From contig DATCZS010000166.1 in the NCBI GenBank assembly GCA_036525795.1, positions 1 through 15,787 of the forward strand: DNA of 15,787 nt, read 5' to 3'. Origin of the DNA: DATCZS01 sp036525795 (GTDB taxonomy: Bacteria; Actinomycetota; Acidimicrobiia; Spongiisociales; ZC4RG35). Shown one piece after another: positions 13,300 to 15,787 of the stretch (position 1 is the stretch's first letter; each line of letters opens with the position of its first letter). The notes beneath the pieces are model-generated. The model searched no databases, was not told the DNA's origin, and worked only from the letters and a program-made list of their open reading frames with translations. The position numbers and the translations under genes were made by a program.

Positions 13300-14400
13300 A
13301 TGACAGCTCACCGAGAGAGGGAGACCGAGGTGGAACGCGACAACGCACTGGAGATGGCCGTCAGCCAGATCGAGCGACAGTTCGGCAAGGGCTCGATCAT
13401 GAAGATGGGGGAGGCGGCGACCCGCAAGGTCGACGTGATCTCCACCGGCGCCCTCTCCCTGGATCTCGCCCTCGGAATCGGTGGGGTGCCGCGGGGTCGG
13501 GTGGTCGAGATCTTCGGACCGGAATCGAGCGGCAAGACGACGCTCGCCCTCCACATCGTGGCCGAGGCGCAGCGCAACGGCGGAATCGCCGCGTTCATCG
13601 ACGCCGAGCACGCCCTCGATCCGTCCTACGCCAAGGCGCTCGGAGTCGACGTCGACGAGCTTCTCATCTCCCAGCCCGACACCGGTGAGCAGGCTCTCGA
13701 GATCGCCGACATGCTGATCCGCTCCGGGGCGCTCGATGTCGTCGTCATCGACTCTGTGGCCGCTCTCGTTCCACGAGCCGAGATCGAGGGCGAGATGGGA
13801 GACAGCCACGTCGGGCTTCAGGCTCGTCTCATGTCCCAGGCGCTGCGCAAGCTGACCGCCAACCTCAACCGGTCCCGCACCACCGCCGTGTTCATCAACC
13901 AGCTTCGCGAGAAGATCGGTGTGATGTTCGGGTCCCCGGAGACGACCCCGGGAGGCCGGGCCCTCAAGTTCTATTCCTCGGTGCGGCTCGACGTTCGCCG
14001 TATCGAATCGATCAAAGACGGCGGAGAGAACGTCGGTAATCGTGTCAGGACCAAGGTCGTCAAGAACAAGATGGCGCCTCCTTTCCGTCAGGCCGAGTTC
14101 GACATCATGTTCGGTGAAGGGATCTCACGCGAAGGCAGCCTGCTCGATGTCGCCGTCGACCAGGGGGTGGTGCGCAAGAGTGGGGCGTGGTTCACCTTCG
14201 ATGCCGATCAGCTCGGTCAAGGCCGGGAGAACGCCAAGCGGTTCCTGCGGGAGAACCCCGAGGTCGCCATGCAACTCCAGGCCAAGATCTATGAACTGGT
14301 CGGTCTCAGCCAGGGACCAGACACGCCTGCACCGGAGGAGTCCGACACACCTGCGGCAGAGATACCCGATTCGGTCGAGGAGAACGCCGAAAAGGACTAG
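13300..14400 (+). CDS. recA: Recombinase RecA
   Basis: RecA (366 residues from ATG 13300) is the strand-exchange ATPase of homologous repair and the co-protease for LexA. It shows the RecA N-terminus (ALEMAVSQIERQFGKGSIMK), Walker A GPESSGKT (73-80), a Walker B stretch LDVVVIDSVAAL, the FINQLREKIGVMFGSPETTP region leading into loop L2, and an acidic, proline-containing C-terminal tail. The start is uncertain. ATG 13300 has no ribosome site but sits six bases after a -10 element, fitting a leaderless transcript from P2. GTG 13330 has a strong GAGAGGGAGA before it and gives a 356-residue protein, fitting the leadered transcript from P1. No intein is present. No recX follows; the next gene is rny. 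Confidence 0.98.
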   Translation: MTAHRERETEVERDNALEMAVSQIERQFGKGSIMKMGEAATRKVDVISTGALSLDLALGIGGVPRGRVVEIFGPESSGKTTLALHIVAEAQRNGGIAAFIDAEHALDPSYAKALGVDVDELLISQPDTGEQALEIADMLIRSGALDVVVIDSVAALVPRAEIEGEMGDSHVGLQARLMSQALRKLTANLNRSRTTAVFINQLREKIGVMFGSPETTPGGRALKFYSSVRLDVRRIESIKDGGENVGNRVRTKVVKNKMAPPFRQAEFDIMFGEGISREGSLLDVAVDQGVVRKSGAWFTFDADQLGQGRENAKRFLRENPEVAMQLQAKIYELVGLSQGPDTPAPEESDTPAAEIPDSVEENAEKD

Positions 14401-14434
14401 TCCGGGGGTTTCTGGAGCTTCGTCCGGCGTCGGG

Positions 14435-14440
14435 TAGACT
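14435..14440 (+). promoter_or_regulatory. Candidate -10 element of the rny promoter
   Basis: TAGACT fits TANNNT and lies 34 bases after the recA stop. No clear -35 is visible. The predicted transcription start is near 14447, which would give rny a leader of about 200 bases. Confidence 0.45.
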
Positions 14441-14453
14441 GTGTGGCCACACA
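14440..14453. promoter_or_regulatory. Perfect 14-bp palindrome at the predicted rny transcription start
   Basis: TGTGTGGCCACACA is a perfect palindrome that begins on the last base of the -10 element and spans the predicted start site. It could be an operator for an unknown repressor, or form a small 5' hairpin. An AC-rich stretch follows. No known regulator site is recognised. Confidence 0.4.
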
Positions 14454-14563
14454 CACGACACACAAGAACCTGACAGCTCCAAACCATGACAGATCCGCGA
14501 CAGACGAGAGGACGGCCGGGCCGCCAACACTGAGTGCCTGACCTGATGTTCGACGTCTCTGTG

Positions 14564-14603
14564 AACGTGTGTGCCGTGCCTTCTCGGGCGCGGCACGCGT
14601 GTT
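14564..14603 (+). other. Long hairpin in the rny leader (18-bp stem with wobbles)
   Basis: The two 18-base arms (14564-14581 and 14586-14603) can pair without a bulge, using five G-U wobbles, around the loop TCTC. Every wobble keeps pairing only in the plus-strand RNA. No real T-run follows, only TTATTGGG. It lies 42 bases before the rny ATG, so it is either a terminator between recA and rny or, if the upstream promoter is used, a structured leader element of the rny mRNA. Confidence 0.5.
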
Positions 14604-14645
14604 ATTGGGATTGGTTCCGGGGCTCGAGGGGATGAAGAGGGGCCT

Positions 14646-15787
14646 ATGGACAACTTGGGGACGATTGCGATCACCATGACCCTGGCCGTGCTCATCGCCG
14701 GCGGGGGAGGCTTTTACCTGGCCCGTTCTGCATTCCGCTCCCGCGCCGCCGGGGCGCCGGACGGCGAGGATGCAGTGGCGACGGCCCGTCTCGAAGCTCA
14801 GCGGATCCTCGCTCGGGCCGAGGAGGAGGGTCGTGCCAGGGCCGAGGCGTTCCGTGACAGGGAAGAGGCGAGCCTCGAACACCGCAGGGTCGAGCTCGAG
14901 ACGGTCGAGACGCGGCTGACACAGCGCGAAGAGACCCTCGAGCAGCGCGCCACCAATCTGGCCTCGCGTGAGCAACTGCTCGTCGATCGCGAGCGCGAGG
15001 TGAATGGGCTGCGCCTGGAGGCAGAGACCTTCCGCGAGAGCGCCCGTGCCGAACTGGAACGCTCCGCCGGCATCGATTCCCGGGCAGCCAAGGAGCAGCT
15101 GCTGCAGGAAGTCGAGGATGACGCCCGTCGCGACGCCATGATCCTCGTTCGAGATCTCGAGATCAAGGCCCGCGAGGAGGCAGACAAGCGCGCCCGCCGA
15201 ATTCTGGCGGGCGCCATTCAGCGGCTGGCATCCGAGGTCGTGACCGAGACGACGGTGTCGGTGGTGCCGCTGCCGTCGGACGACATGAAGGGTCGCATCA
15301 TCGGACGAGAAGGCCGAAACATCCGCGCCCTCGAGTCGGTGACGGGTGTCAACCTCATCGTCGACGACACCCCGGAAGCCGTGTCGGTCGCCTCGTTCGA
15401 CCCGGTGCGGCGCGAGGTGGCGCGTCTCACCCTCGAACGGCTCATCGCCGACGGTCGCATCCACCCGGCCTCGATCGAGGAGGCCTTTGCCAAGGCGCAG
15501 GCAGAGGTCGAACAGACCGTTCGTGACGCCGGCGAATGGGCGCTGCTCGAGGTGGGGATGTCGCGGATGCACCCGGAACTCGTCACGCTTCTCGGCAGGC
15601 TGAAGTACCGCACCTCCTACGGCCAGAACGTGCTCAATCACCTCGTGGAATCGGCGCACGTCGCATCGATGCTCGCCAGCGAACTGGGCATCGAGCCGAT
15701 GATGGTCAAGCGCGCCGCCCTGCTCCACGACATCGGCAAGGCGGTGACCCACGAGGTCGAGGGGTCTCACGCGCTGATCGGTGCGGA
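14646..15787 (+). CDS. rny: Ribonuclease Y, N-terminal part (3' end outside the window)
   Basis: The frame stays open for 380 codons to the end of the window. RNase Y is a membrane-anchored endoribonuclease that begins mRNA decay. It has a single N-terminal membrane segment (about 6-26), a long charged coiled coil (about 45-195, rich in Glu, Arg and Ala), a KH domain with GRIIGREGRNIRALE (217-231) and TGVNLIVDDTPEAV, and an HD domain that begins near 335. The HD motif ALLHDIGKAVTHE (358-370) is visible before the cut. The ATG at 14646 has AAGAGGGG (14635-14642) just upstream. In related genomes rny follows recA or recX and precedes miaB. Identification is firm. Confidence 0.95.
   Translation, partial: MDNLGTIAITMTLAVLIAGGGGFYLARSAFRSRAAGAPDGEDAVATARLEAQRILARAEEEGRARAEAFRDREEASLEHRRVELETVETRLTQREETLEQRATNLASREQLLVDREREVNGLRLEAETFRESARAELERSAGIDSRAAKEQLLQEVEDDARRDAMILVRDLEIKAREEADKRARRILAGAIQRLASEVVTETTVSVVPLPSDDMKGRIIGREGRNIRALESVTGVNLIVDDTPEAVSVASFDPVRREVARLTLERLIADGRIHPASIEEAFAKAQAEVEQTVRDAGEWALLEVGMSRMHPELVTLLGRLKYRTSYGQNVLNHLVESAHVASMLASELGIEPMMVKRAALLHDIGKAVTHEVEGSHALIGA

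Noticed and set aside
14394..14403. Palindrome GGACTAGTCC at the recA stop, considered as a terminator
   Set aside because: The loop would be only two bases and no T-run follows. It is more likely chance symmetry around the TAG stop.
14486..14635. Two tiny open frames in the rny leader (15 codons from 14486 and 29 codons from 14546)
   Set aside because: Neither has a ribosome site, and the second contains the hairpin. They could be leader peptides, but nothing beyond an open frame supports this.
14397..15770. Long open frame on the minus strand opposite the last gene (457 codons)
   Set aside because: The plus strand encodes unmistakable RNase Y with membrane segment, KH and HD motifs. The minus frame is a shadow produced by high GC and matches no family.
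1..15787. Search for CRISPR arrays, tRNA or rRNA genes, insertion sequences, toxin-antitoxin pairs and phage genes
   Set aside because: No spaced direct repeats, no tRNA-like cloverleaf ends, and no transposase, integrase or phage motif were seen. The window looks like ordinary chromosome.

Overview
The window is high-GC, gene-dense bacterial chromosome, most likely from an actinobacterium (Actinomycetota). The best guess within that phylum is an Acidimicrobiia-like lineage, inferred from gene content without a search. Supporting signs are promoters of TANNNT type, a GAAC-N4-GTTC LexA box, a PafBC-type promoter at recA, an ScfR/RamB-type regulator, and the order ftsK ... rimO-cinA-thpR-recA-rny. 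No mobile element, CRISPR array, rRNA or tRNA is visible.

Region 1 (1-960) is the 3' part of ftsK. Region 2 (1062-4450) is a compact three-gene operon for the E1-alpha, E1-beta and E2 subunits of a 2-oxo acid dehydrogenase, most like the Bacillus pyruvate dehydrogenase type; no E3 gene is present. Region 3 (4460-6257, minus strand) holds an ScfR/RamB/PrpR-type regulator followed by a small unknown gene, convergent with the E2 gene. Known regulators of this family sense acyl-CoA or acetate/propionate metabolism, and one (RamB) acts on a pyruvate dehydrogenase gene, so control of the neighbouring operon is a reasonable hypothesis.

Region 4 (6258-6578) is a divergent intergenic region with a repeated CGCAAGAT/ATCTTGCG element. 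It lies between the regulator and a gene for a protein resembling archaeal (type II) glyceraldehyde-3-phosphate dehydrogenase. Region 5 (7696-9897) holds a CaCA-type antiporter with unusual alpha-repeats, a small helical unknown protein and a PHP-family histidinol-phosphatase-like enzyme.

Region 6 (10012 to the end) is the conserved housekeeping block: rimO (ribosomal protein S12 methylthiolation), cinA (NMN deamidase), thpR (2H RNA phosphodiesterase), recA and the 5' part of rny (RNase Y). Neither pgsA (often between rimO and cinA) nor recX (often after recA) is present here. The recA upstream region is the clearest regulatory find: a sigma-A type promoter whose spacer contains a LexA box, then a second promoter matching the PafBC/RecA-NDp consensus placed so that transcription could start at the upstream recA ATG. 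The rny leader is about 200 bases, with a palindrome near the predicted transcription start and a long wobble-containing hairpin.
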